Positions 15,639-23,258 of a DNA stretch of 64,000 nt are shown here, in pieces. The notes under the pieces are model-generated. The model made no database searches, was not told the origin of the DNA, and saw only the letters and a program-made list of their open reading frames with translations. This DNA comes from an uncultured Prevotellaceae bacterium (GTDB lineage Bacteria > Bacteroidota > Bacteroidia > Bacteroidales > Bacteroidaceae): NCBI GenBank assembly GCA_937877625.1, contig CALFJG010000072.1, positions 1 to 64,000 on the forward strand, in the 5' to 3' direction. Positions within the stretch are counted from its first letter, which is position 1, and the number at the start of each line of letters is the position of its first letter. The position numbers and the translations under genes were made by a program.

Positions 15639-17084
15639 ATGTTAGACGTATTCACCCGCGTGAAACTCTTGTTCGAAAAAGATCGCGACAAAGACTTTCG
15701 CGCAGAATTGACTGGCATTTTGGGCTTTCTGCCCCACAAGATTGAACTCTACAAAATAGCCTTCAGCCACAGCAGCAATCAATACCGCAGCCCCAAAGGC
15801 GGCAAGCGGCTAAACAACGAACGGCTGGAATTCCTCGGCGATGCGATACTTGAAGCCGTGGTGAGCGACCTCGTGTTCCACCACTTTGAGAACAAACGCG
15901 AAGGCTTCCTCACTAATACGCGCAGCAAAATGGTGCAGCGCAGCACCCTCAACGAGCTGGCCACCGAGATGGGCATAGACCGCCTTATAAAAACCGGTTC
16001 GCGAGGGCAAGCCCACAATAGCAACATCGGCGGCAATGCCTTTGAGGCTCTGATCGGTGCCATATATCTTGACCGTGGCTACCGCGCCTGCAAAAAGTTT
16101 GTGGAAAAACAGATACTGCGTAAATTTGTCAATATTGACGACGTGGCGCAGCGTGAGGTTAATTTCAAGAGCAAGATACTTGAATACTGCCAGAAGAACC
16201 GCATAAGCTGCGAGTTCAAACTAAAAAACGTAGATAAGGCAGAAGCCAATAGCCCAGTGTTTCGCACCATTCTTGACATTGAAGGCGTGATGGTGGGCGA
16301 AGGTAAAGGCTACTCAAAAAAAGAGAGTGAGCAAAAAGCCTGCCGCGACGCTTTGTTGCGTATGCGTCGCTCACAAGCACTGGTGGCGCAAGTGTTTGAA
16401 GCCAAAGAGAGCCGCACCAGCACCGAGGCTCCCGTCTTTGTGGCCGTACCGCGCATAGAAGAAATAGAAGAAGAAATCGCCAAGATGGGCGAAGAAAAAA
16501 CTGAACGCCGCCGCCAACAACGCCAACGCCAAAAAGAACGCAAAGAAACGGCTGCTGCTACCAAACGCGAGTCCTCAACAACATCAGAAAACGTCGGAAC
16601 ATCAGAAAACGAAAAGCAAAAAAATTCCGGCTTTTCCCCAAAAACCGACTCTCCCGAGCCCTCCGAAAAAATAAAGAAGCCACGTGCATCGCGTCGACGC
16701 CCATCATCGGACACCGCGCCGCTACAGCCGCCACCCCCACCCCCTCCTGCGGAGACACCCGCTATTCCCGCACCACTCTTTATGCTCAGCGACCTTCCCA
16801 AAACCGAGCCAAAAGCAGAAGAAAAGACAAGTACAAAGCCCCGCCGAGGACGTCGTAAGCCTAAAACAGAAACTGCCGAGAGCCAAACGAATAAAAAGAA
16901 AGAGAAAAAACTCAGCGACGAGAAAGATGCTAATAACGAGCCAAAAGCTGAGCCCGAGAAAAAGCCGCGCCGCACTACTCGTCGGCGTAAAGCCGCTACG
17001 GCAGAAGATTCAACAAAAAAAAGCAAGGCACTAAATAACACCGAAAACCCTACACTTCCTTTTGCCCCACAAGAGGAAGCATAA
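15639..17084 (+). CDS. rnc: Ribonuclease III with an unusually long basic C-terminal tail
   Basis: A 481-residue double-stranded RNA endonuclease that processes rRNA precursors and structured RNAs. The RNase III domain covers residues 20-160 with the signature NNERLEFLGDA (Glu64, Asp68) and GNAFEALIGAIYLD (Glu136). Asn133 stands where proteobacterial enzymes have a metal-binding Asp. A dsRNA-binding domain follows at about 175-243. Ordinary enzymes end there (about 225-250 residues). Here a further 238 residues are low-complexity, rich in Lys, Arg, Glu, Pro and Thr, with a poly-Pro run and three Arg-rich patches (RRRPSS, PRRGRRKPK, PRRTTRRRK). The tail could bind RNA or partner proteins (inference). 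No frameshift or fusion junction is visible. Confidence 0.93.
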   Translation: MLDVFTRVKLLFEKDRDKDFRAELTGILGFLPHKIELYKIAFSHSSNQYRSPKGGKRLNNERLEFLGDAILEAVVSDLVFHHFENKREGFLTNTRSKMVQRSTLNELATEMGIDRLIKTGSRGQAHNSNIGGNAFEALIGAIYLDRGYRACKKFVEKQILRKFVNIDDVAQREVNFKSKILEYCQKNRISCEFKLKNVDKAEANSPVFRTILDIEGVMVGEGKGYSKKESEQKACRDALLRMRRSQALVAQVFEAKESRTSTEAPVFVAVPRIEEIEEEIAKMGEEKTERRRQQRQRQKERKETAAATKRESSTTSENVGTSENEKQKNSGFSPKTDSPEPSEKIKKPRASRRRPSSDTAPLQPPPPPPPAETPAIPAPLFMLSDLPKTEPKAEEKTSTKPRRGRRKPKTETAESQTNKKKEKKLSDEKDANNEPKAEPEKKPRRTTRRRKAATAEDSTKKSKALNNTENPTLPFAPQEEA

Positions 17085-17160
17085 ATCTTAAACTTTCAGA
17101 GAACTCAGAGAACTCCGAAGACTCCGAGTACGCTGAAAACTCCAAAATCTCAACCGCTCA

Positions 17161-18525
17161 ATGAACCTCACACTTCTCATAATCATTGTCTTTGTGTTGG
17201 GCTATGCCGCCATAGCCCTTGAAGCCTTTACCAAGGTAAACAAAGCCGCAGTGGCACTACTGATGTTCGCTTTCTGCTGGACACTTTTTATGATTAATCC
17301 TGCGCCGTTTATTCCCGCAGAACTCTTTACCGCCGGCGACCACAACAGCCTTGTGCAGGCCGTAAGCACAGTGATAGAGAAACATCTCGGTAGCACCAGC
17401 ACAACACTATTCTTCCTTATGGGCGCAATGACCATAGTGGAAGTGGTGGACCAGAACGGTGGCTTCAACTTCGTGCGCGACGTAATGCGCACCAAGAGTA
17501 AGCGCGCGCTGATGTGGCGCATAGCCTTTATGACATTCTTCCTCAGTGCCATCCTCGACAATCTTACCACAAGCATCGTGATGATAATGATACTGCGTAA
17601 ACTGGTGGCCGACAAGAATGACCGTATGCTCTACGCAGGACTGGTGGTTATTGCGGCAAACTCGGGCGGAGCTTTCTCACCCATCGGTGACGTCACCACC
17701 ATTATGCTTTGGAACAAAGGACTTATCACCGCTGCTGGCGTAATTATGGAAATTTTTATCCCGAGCCTCATATCAATGGTTATCCCGGCCTATCTCCTCT
17801 CGCTCCAACTTAAGGGTTTCCTGCTCCCCGTAAAAAGCACCGGCGCAGAACTCGTAGAGGCCAGCGAACTGACATCAAGGCAGCGAAAAGCCGTATTCTT
17901 CCTCGGCGTGGGCGGACTGATTTTCGTACCAATTTTTAAGAGCATCACACATCTGCCTCCATTTGTCGGCATACTCCTGGTACTGGGCCTGCTGTGGACC
18001 GCCACGGAACTCTTCTACAGCCGATTGCCGAAGACAAAGACGAAAGGCACCACACAGAAGCGCGTCACCAATATGCTTAAACGCATAGATATGAGTACCA
18101 TTCTCTTCTTCCTCGGCATCTTAATGGCTGTGGCTTGCTTGGAACAAATCGGTGTGCTGGAACAGTTGGGACACGGTCTTGACGTTACTTTTAATGGCAA
18201 CCACTACCTCGTAACGGGTATTATTGGTGTGCTATCAAGCATTGTGGACAACGTACCCCTCGTGGCTGGTGCTATGGGTATGTACGCCGTTGATCCTGTT
18301 GCAGGCGGCGATATGTCGGTAGATGGCATCTTCTGGCAACTCTTGGCTTACTGTGCAGGGGTGGGCGGCTCAATGCTTATTATTGGCAGTGCCGCTGGCG
18401 TGGTGGTGATGGGCTTAGAGAAAATCTCCTTCGGATGGTATATGAAGAAGATTTCTTGGCTCGCGTTTGCAGGCTATCTTGCAGGCATCCTTTGTTACTG
18501 GGTGCAGCGCACTCTTTTCTGGTAA
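17161..18525 (+). CDS. nhaD: NhaD-type Na+/H+ antiporter
   Basis: A 454-residue integral membrane protein of the NhaD family (ion transporter superfamily). It exchanges Na+ or Li+ for protons across the inner membrane, aiding pH and sodium homeostasis. About twelve hydrophobic segments are present. Characteristic stretches are FLMGAMTIVEVVD near residue 85, SAILDNLTTSIVM near 125, NSGGAFSPIGDVTT near 165 and VDNVPLVAGAMGMY near 365. Length is typical. It follows rnc by 76 bases and may be read through from that cluster. Confidence 0.88.
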   Translation: MNLTLLIIIVFVLGYAAIALEAFTKVNKAAVALLMFAFCWTLFMINPAPFIPAELFTAGDHNSLVQAVSTVIEKHLGSTSTTLFFLMGAMTIVEVVDQNGGFNFVRDVMRTKSKRALMWRIAFMTFFLSAILDNLTTSIVMIMILRKLVADKNDRMLYAGLVVIAANSGGAFSPIGDVTTIMLWNKGLITAAGVIMEIFIPSLISMVIPAYLLSLQLKGFLLPVKSTGAELVEASELTSRQRKAVFFLGVGGLIFVPIFKSITHLPPFVGILLVLGLLWTATELFYSRLPKTKTKGTTQKRVTNMLKRIDMSTILFFLGILMAVACLEQIGVLEQLGHGLDVTFNGNHYLVTGIIGVLSSIVDNVPLVAGAMGMYAVDPVAGGDMSVDGIFWQLLAYCAGVGGSMLIIGSAAGVVVMGLEKISFGWYMKKISWLAFAGYLAGILCYWVQRTLFW

Positions 18526-18545
18526 ATTCTATAATGGTGGGTTTT

Positions 18546-18581
18546 ATTCATTCGCTTTGTCAGATTTCTGAGCTATTTTTG
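18546..18581 (+). promoter_or_regulatory. Promoter region of the barrel-protein gene, with a segment shared with 1753-1777
   Basis: TATTTTTG (18574-18581) is a -7 element 127 bases before the chosen ATG. A TTTG at 18556-18559 is 14 bases upstream, closer than usual. The segment 18547-18571 recurs at 1753-1777 with two or three differences. Confidence 0.4.
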
Positions 18582-18708
18582 CTTTCAGCCTGTCAGTTGA
18601 ATGATGATTATCAAACACACTATAACTCTATTCCCTAAAAAAAACTGCGACCATTATAAAGCCTCTAACCACTCTATAAAACCTATAAAACTTAATCAAA
18701 CTACAATT

Positions 18709-19338
18709 ATGAAGAAAAATCTATTTGCCCTCGTTGCAGTATTGGTGCTATCGGTGGGCACGGCAAACGCTCAGTTGCAATGGGGTCTGCTGGCTGGAAC
18801 AAACCTTACGAAAATGAGTTTTTCTAAGGAAATGAAAAACAACGTCAACAACCTCAAATCCAAAAACACAACGGGGTTCTACGTAGGTCCGAAAGTAAAC
18901 TTCACCATTCCTATTGCAGGCCTCGGTGCCGATGCAGCACTGGTGTATTCTCAGAAACGCTTGGAAGTAGAGGCTGCCACTGGTAGCACAGCTAAGACGT
19001 TCCGCTCTATTGAAATTCCTGTGAACCTTCGCTACACCTTTGGCTTTAGCAGCCTCGCCGCTGTATATGTAGCCACCGGCCCGCAGTTTGGTTTTAACGT
19101 AGGCAACCGCGACTGGAATTTCAACTCTATTACGGATAAAGACAACAGTCCGCTCAAGTTTAAGAAAAAGAACATGAACACCAGTTGGAACGTTGGTGCC
19201 GGCGTGAAACTGATTGGCCACCTTGAGGTGGGCGTGCTCTACAATTTCTCTATCAGCAAGTATTATAAGAAGGCTGTTGGTGAAGGCTATGACTTCAACG
19301 GCAACAGCTTCCAGGTACAAGCCGCATACCTGTTCTAA
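18709..19338 (+). CDS. Outer membrane beta-barrel protein (OmpW/PorT-like opacity family)
   Basis: A 209-residue protein. The ATG at 18709 starts a clear signal peptide (MKKNLFALVAVLVLSVG, cleavage after ANA), so the longer frame from 18601 is not used. The mature part alternates polar and hydrophobic residues in about eight strands (GLLAGTNLTKM, IPVNLRYTFGF, SFQVQAAYLF) and ends in Phe as outer-membrane barrels do. It fits the outer-membrane-protein beta-barrel domain common in Bacteroidota. No ligand or pore function can be read. A small inverted-repeat cassette follows the stop. Confidence 0.8.
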   Translation: MKKNLFALVAVLVLSVGTANAQLQWGLLAGTNLTKMSFSKEMKNNVNNLKSKNTTGFYVGPKVNFTIPIAGLGADAALVYSQKRLEVEAATGSTAKTFRSIEIPVNLRYTFGFSSLAAVYVATGPQFGFNVGNRDWNFNSITDKDNSPLKFKKKNMNTSWNVGAGVKLIGHLEVGVLYNFSISKYYKKAVGEGYDFNGNSFQVQAAYLF

Positions 19339-19349
19339 GTTGTTAGTTA

Positions 19350-19422
19350 GTGGTTTAGTTGGTTGTGAAAAAAGAGGGGCTTATTCCAAAAGCCCCGTCA
19401 GTACATCAATCAACTAAACCAC
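19350..19422. repeat. Small inverted-repeat cassette, family D, copy 2, enclosing a GGGGCT hairpin
   Basis: Perfect 12-base arms GTGGTTTAGTTG (19350-19361) and CAACTAAACCAC (19411-19422) enclose a second hairpin GGGGCT/AGCCCC (19376-19396). Left-arm extension GTTGTGAAA and right-arm CTAAAAC parallel copy 1. The structure may also terminate transcription of the preceding barrel gene. Confidence 0.6.
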
Positions 19423-19465
19423 TAAAACCTTATAGAACACCGCTTCCTAAAAAACGCTCCTCGCT

Positions 19466-20344
19466 ATGTTTCGCAATCTGCCACCCATAGTAAAAAACCT
19501 ACTCATCATCAACTTTATCGTCTATCTGGCGCAACTCGCTTTTGAGGCGCACGGGTGGGATTTAGTTAATGTGTTCGGCCTGCACTTTGTGCTGGCAACA
19601 GATTTCAGGCTGTGGCAGTTGTTCACTTATATGTTTCTCCACGGCGGCACAATGCACCTACTACTCAATATGTTTTCGCTGTGGATGTTCGGTTGCCAGG
19701 CCGAGCGCGACTTCGGTTCAAAACGTTTCTTGCTGTTCTATCTGCTGTGCGGATTAGGAGCGGGGCTCTTTCAAGAGATATGGCAACTGGGTGAGTACGC
19801 CTTGATAGCCAAAGACTACTACGTGCCAGCCGAGGTACTCAACGCGTGGGCTACGGTGGGTGCAAGCGGTGCGATATATGGCGTATTGCTCTCATTTGGT
19901 ATGAACCACCCCGAGCAGAAGATTTGGCTAATGTTTCCGCCAATACCTTTCAAAGCGAAATGGTTCGTGGTGTTTATGGTAGTCATTGAGCTGGCCGAGG
20001 CTTTCTTGAGTACGGGCAATGTGGCACATTTTGCCCACCTCGGAGGAATGTTCGTGGGGTGGCTACTTATCTTAGACTTTCGTCGGCGCGATGGGTATCG
20101 CGGCAGACGTGGCAGAAATGTCTGGCAACCACGCAAGCCGTCCACGTGGCAACGCGTACGCGAACGTATGCAGGGGAAGCGCAATGCAATGCGCAACGAG
20201 AGCAACCCCGACTATCGCTATAACGAGTCAAAGCGAACAAACGAGGCACGGATGGACGAAATCCTCGACAAGGTAAAACGCTCGGGCTATCAAAGCCTTA
20301 CCGAAGAGGAGAAGCGGGAGTTGTTTGATAGAAGCCAACGATGA
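19466..20344 (+). CDS. Rhomboid family intramembrane serine protease
   Basis: A 292-residue polytopic membrane protein that cleaves substrates within the membrane. Catalytic landmarks are HGGTMHLLLNMF (Asn68), the GASG motif with nucleophile Ser134, and His191 in AHFAHLGG, giving the Ser-His dyad. Six hydrophobic segments cover residues 10-210. A basic cytoplasmic tail of about 85 residues (RRGRNVW, then a Glu/Lys-rich helix ending LTEEEKRELFDRS) follows, longer than in GlpG but usual for Bacteroidota members. It is followed by the endonuclease/phosphatase-fold gene 95 bases on. Its substrate is unknown. Confidence 0.9.
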   Translation: MFRNLPPIVKNLLIINFIVYLAQLAFEAHGWDLVNVFGLHFVLATDFRLWQLFTYMFLHGGTMHLLLNMFSLWMFGCQAERDFGSKRFLLFYLLCGLGAGLFQEIWQLGEYALIAKDYYVPAEVLNAWATVGASGAIYGVLLSFGMNHPEQKIWLMFPPIPFKAKWFVVFMVVIELAEAFLSTGNVAHFAHLGGMFVGWLLILDFRRRDGYRGRRGRNVWQPRKPSTWQRVRERMQGKRNAMRNESNPDYRYNESKRTNEARMDEILDKVKRSGYQSLTEEEKRELFDRSQR

Positions 20345-20439
20345 GCGTTCATCTTATTGTTAGAATACGTGGAAAACGCTGTTCTCTACGGACATTCTGA
20401 ATAGGACACACCCCAGTGTGTTCCAACCGCTGAACTGCC

Positions 20440-21549
20440 ATGAGCAAAGCCAAAAGAAAGAGGAAAATCATTTCCGCAGGTTCTTCGTTGCTAATAATAT
20501 GTACGGGAGTATCGCTTTTTTTGCTTACGCTCTGTGGGTTGTCCACGTTCGTAAGCCCCGCGCGATTCCCGCTGTTGGGAGCATTTGTCTTAGGGTTTCC
20601 GTTCTTCTTATTTTTAGCGGTGGCTACCACCGTTGTGTGTGCCTTGCTGCGTGTGCGTAGGTGGTGGATTGCAGTATTAGTATTGCTCGCTAATGTATGG
20701 TGCATACGTGTATATATTCCTGTTAATCTGCCACAGAAGAAAGACCCTCAAGGAGCATTTGTCGTTGTTTCCTTTAACGTAGAAAACCTTGCCAAGACCG
20801 GGATAGGCGATAGCGAGCATCAGCAGGTAGCACGGTATCTTGTGGAGAGTGAAGCCGACATTGTTTGTTTGCAAGAAGCCCCGCGACATAATGAAGCATA
20901 TTTTAAGTATTTCCTGCCTGTGATGCGCGAGCGGTTTGCCTACGCCGACTCTTTGGAGTTGGAGAAAAGCAGTTATCTGAACATCTTTTCGCGCTTGAAG
21001 ATAGTGGGTAGTGAGTTGGTGGCTCGCGGAAAGAATAATCACTGTGTGGCCTACACATTGTTAGACGACGATGGCGACACGCTCTATGTGGTGAATTGCC
21101 ATTTGACATCAATGCATCTCTCTCCCGATGAGAAACAAGGTTTTTCGGGTATGGTACACAACACAGATATTCTAAGCACGGCCAAACATCGGCAAGAGGG
21201 AGTGACGCTACTGACAAAGATTTCTGCCGCAGCGGTGGAGCGTGCTGAACAGGTGGATAAGCTCTGCCAGTTTCTGGAGCGCACGAAAGGAAAACGCGTG
21301 ATACTGTGTGGCGATTTCAACGACACGCCGATAAGCTATGCCCACAACCGCGTGTCGGCATTTCTCAAAGACTGCTATGCAGCCACGGCGACCGGCTTAG
21401 GACGCTCATTCAACCAGAATAGTATGCTCGTGCGTATTGACCATATGTTCTGTAGCAGCCACTTTAAGCCCTCTAACTGCCAAATAGACCAAAGCATATT
21501 CTATTCCGACCATTACCCCATCCGCTGTGCATTTGTGAAGAACAAATAA
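20440..21549 (+). CDS. Membrane-anchored endonuclease/exonuclease/phosphatase-fold protein
   Basis: A 369-residue protein with three N-terminal hydrophobic segments (about residues 12-32, 42-66 and 70-90) followed by an EEP-fold domain (105-369). Fold motifs are VSFNVENL, the catalytic-type Glu in VCLQEAP, LCGDFNDTP, RIDHMF and the terminal SDHYPI. The family includes Mg2+-dependent phosphodiesterases and sphingomyelinase-like enzymes. The anchored form is widespread in Bacteroidales, where the substrate is undefined. The topology puts the catalytic domain after an odd number of spans, so it probably faces the periplasm (inference). Confidence 0.85.
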   Translation: MSKAKRKRKIISAGSSLLIICTGVSLFLLTLCGLSTFVSPARFPLLGAFVLGFPFFLFLAVATTVVCALLRVRRWWIAVLVLLANVWCIRVYIPVNLPQKKDPQGAFVVVSFNVENLAKTGIGDSEHQQVARYLVESEADIVCLQEAPRHNEAYFKYFLPVMRERFAYADSLELEKSSYLNIFSRLKIVGSELVARGKNNHCVAYTLLDDDGDTLYVVNCHLTSMHLSPDEKQGFSGMVHNTDILSTAKHRQEGVTLLTKISAAAVERAEQVDKLCQFLERTKGKRVILCGDFNDTPISYAHNRVSAFLKDCYAATATGLGRSFNQNSMLVRIDHMFCSSHFKPSNCQIDQSIFYSDHYPIRCAFVKNK

Positions 21550-21615
21550 GAGAACTAATTTGTCAAGTTTCACAAGTAGTGTAATAGCCACGAAAAGCCA
21601 GCAATGGTTCGTCTT

Positions 21616-21690
21616 CAACAGACTTTTGCTCGTCAAGGCCAAGATGAAGCAAGTAACGCCCTGCTCTTCTGGCGTAAGGCCAAAGTTTTT
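21616..21690. repeat. Dispersed intergenic repeat, family B, copy 2
   Basis: Aligns with 5651-5724: CAACAGACTTTTGCTCG, TCAAGGCCAAG, then CTGCTCTTCTGGCGTAAGGC. As with copy 1 it follows a plus-strand stop codon. A long hairpin begins a few bases later. Confidence 0.6.
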
Positions 21691-21696
21691 TCCTTA

Positions 21697-21808
21697 ATCG
21701 GACTAATAATTCAAAGTGTGACTATATTTTTACAAATAAAGCCTATATGTGCAAAAACATAGGTTTTATTTGTAAAAATATAGTCACACTTTGAATAATT
21801 CATCCGAG
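21697..21808. repeat. Long near-perfect inverted repeat (MITE-like or bidirectional terminator)
   Basis: The 32-base arms are fully complementary (left begins ATTCAAAGTGTGACTATAT at 21709, right ends ATATAGTCACACTTTGAAT at 21796). The pairing extends inward by six more positions, one a G-T wobble, to a 12-base loop, and outward imperfectly to TCGGA/TCCGA. The whole is about 110 bases, strongly AT-rich, and lies between two convergent genes. The rest of the 21550-21932 spacer holds the family B repeat and a 13-base A-run near 21855, but no gene. Confidence 0.8.
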
Positions 21809-21932
21809 GAAGAAAATAATCCTCGCCTCCTCAATTATAATTAATGGTGTCCGCAAAAAAAAAAAAACAAAGGAGAAGCTTGCTCGGATACTCTGCCAAA
21901 AAGAGACCTGAAATCTCTTGAAGGTTTGTTTA

Positions 21933-22931
21933 TCAACTCGCAATTCGTTGCTTCGGTTTTCCTGTAGGTAATAAAGGATTTATAACAGCCGAAAGAGCGA
22001 AGGAGCATAACAGGATAAGGGGTACCATCACAAGCCACCAAATGCCAAACCCGCGTTGGTTGACGAAGAACCGCTCCATAAACCACGGGTAGAATAGTGC
22101 ATCGAACATATAACTCACTAAGTACATATCCAACGATAGTACAGAGACTCTGGCTAACAAGTGCTTGACGCGGAGACTTTTTGTGTCGCGCTCATACATC
22201 GATAGAAAGCATAGTGCAACGACGATGAAGGTGAGCGGTGTCTCCGTAGCACCAAAAGGTTGTATCATTGGCCGATTTGGGGCAAGAATAAGGGCAGCAA
22301 TAGGATTTAGCATAGCGAAAGCAAGTACGACAGCACAAGTTGTACGTGTAGCGATACGGGGGCGATATTCACGAATGTAGGCACCGAGAAAGAAATAGGC
22401 CAGAGGGTATATCTTCTCCCAAAAGGCTGGCCACACTTTTAGGCCGTAGCGGTTGCAGAAACTCGCCATGAGCGAGAGGAGTACCAATGTCAGGATAAGC
22501 ACTTGCTTCTCGCGCTTGGTCGTTAGGCCGTTATAAAGTACGCCCAGAAAAGGAGTAAGTAGAAAGAGGCCTATCCACATCTCAATATACCAAGCGTAAG
22601 GAATAGCATCGAAAGAAAGAATAGCGTGTACCCACTGCCAGGGGCTACGGTGGTCGTGGAGTAGTATTTCTCTAAAAACTATCGTTAGCAGGCTATAGAC
22701 GAGATAAGCCGATAGTACGCGTATCAAGCCGCGGTAGTAAGCCCGCGAGATTTTTTTGCCCGCATTGAGATACCCCGTAAGCATCAAAAAAAGCGGAACG
22801 CCAATTACCATCACCTGCCGCACCATACCCTGCAGGAACATTGACACACCGCCGAAGTCTTCCTTGAGAAAGGCTGTATTCAAAAAGAAATGGCCACCAA
22901 CTACGGTAAAGATGGCCACACTGCGCACCAA
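21933..22931 (-). CDS. Acyltransferase family 3 membrane protein, apparently phase-variable at its 5' end
   Basis: A 332-residue open part of an inner-membrane acyltransferase (AT3/OafA-like), which O-acetylates surface glycans in known members. About ten hydrophobic segments are present, and the conserved His is in VVGGHFF. The frame stays open upstream of the TTG at 22931 and encodes TGLDLVRSVAIF, the usual family N-terminus, so the real start lies further up. The only ATG (22995) is separated from it by ten G on the minus strand (22973-22964). With ten G the ATG frame stops after 20 codons at a TGA (22935-22933); with nine or twelve G it would run into the acyltransferase. As sequenced the gene looks OFF unless an internal TTG or GTG is used. 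Confidence 0.8.
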   Translation of the reverse strand: MVRSVAIFTVVGGHFFLNTAFLKEDFGGVSMFLQGMVRQVMVIGVPLFLMLTGYLNAGKKISRAYYRGLIRVLSAYLVYSLLTIVFREILLHDHRSPWQWVHAILSFDAIPYAWYIEMWIGLFLLTPFLGVLYNGLTTKREKQVLILTLVLLSLMASFCNRYGLKVWPAFWEKIYPLAYFFLGAYIREYRPRIATRTTCAVVLAFAMLNPIAALILAPNRPMIQPFGATETPLTFIVVALCFLSMYERDTKSLRVKHLLARVSVLSLDMYLVSYMFDALFYPWFMERFFVNQRGFGIWWLVMVPLILLCSFALSAVINPLLPTGKPKQRIAS

Positions 22932-22963
22932 ATCAAGACCCGTAACGCGGGAGGACGAAAACT

Positions 22964-22973
22964 CCCCCCCCCC
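22964..22973 (-). repeat. Homopolymeric G10 tract (C10 on the plus strand)
   Basis: Ten consecutive C on the plus strand sit between ATG (22995) and the body of the acyltransferase gene. Slippage by one base changes the reading frame, the classic arrangement for phase variation. Confidence 0.9.
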
Positions 22974-23192
22974 TATTATAGTTTCCTACTCTCATTGAAT
23001 TTGTTTTTCTTTAGTAGCACGTGTTAAAATCTCTGCATAAAGGCCTTTACCTAAAACATCTGTGGTGTGGCAACGATGAGTAGTCGCTTATCCTCCTCGG
23101 AATGCTTGGAGCGTGTCGAAAGATTTTTGGAAAGAATAGTTGTTGTGAATGCTTCCAAACTATTAGCGAACAGCAATAAAAGCGAATAATAA

Positions 23193-23228
23193 ATGGCGCG
23201 ACTCGCGGTCAACTGCGAGCCACGCCAT
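23193..23228 (-). terminator. Terminator downstream of secDF
   Basis: On the minus strand ATGGCGTGGCTCGC pairs with GCGAGTCGCGCCAT (two mismatches) around an 8-base loop, followed by TTATTATTCGCTTTT. It begins about 30 bases after the secDF stop. Confidence 0.7.
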
Positions 23229-23258
23229 CTAATAATGTATTGATATAGCTATCAGGCC

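Noticed and set aside
16310..17041. Long antisense open frame opposite the rnc tail
   Set aside because: It is a by-product of the low-complexity Lys/Arg/Glu codons; the sense strand encodes a complete RNase III continuing without interruption.
18601..18708. Longer N-terminus for the barrel protein
   Set aside because: The signal peptide begins at 18709; the extension is charged and would hide it.
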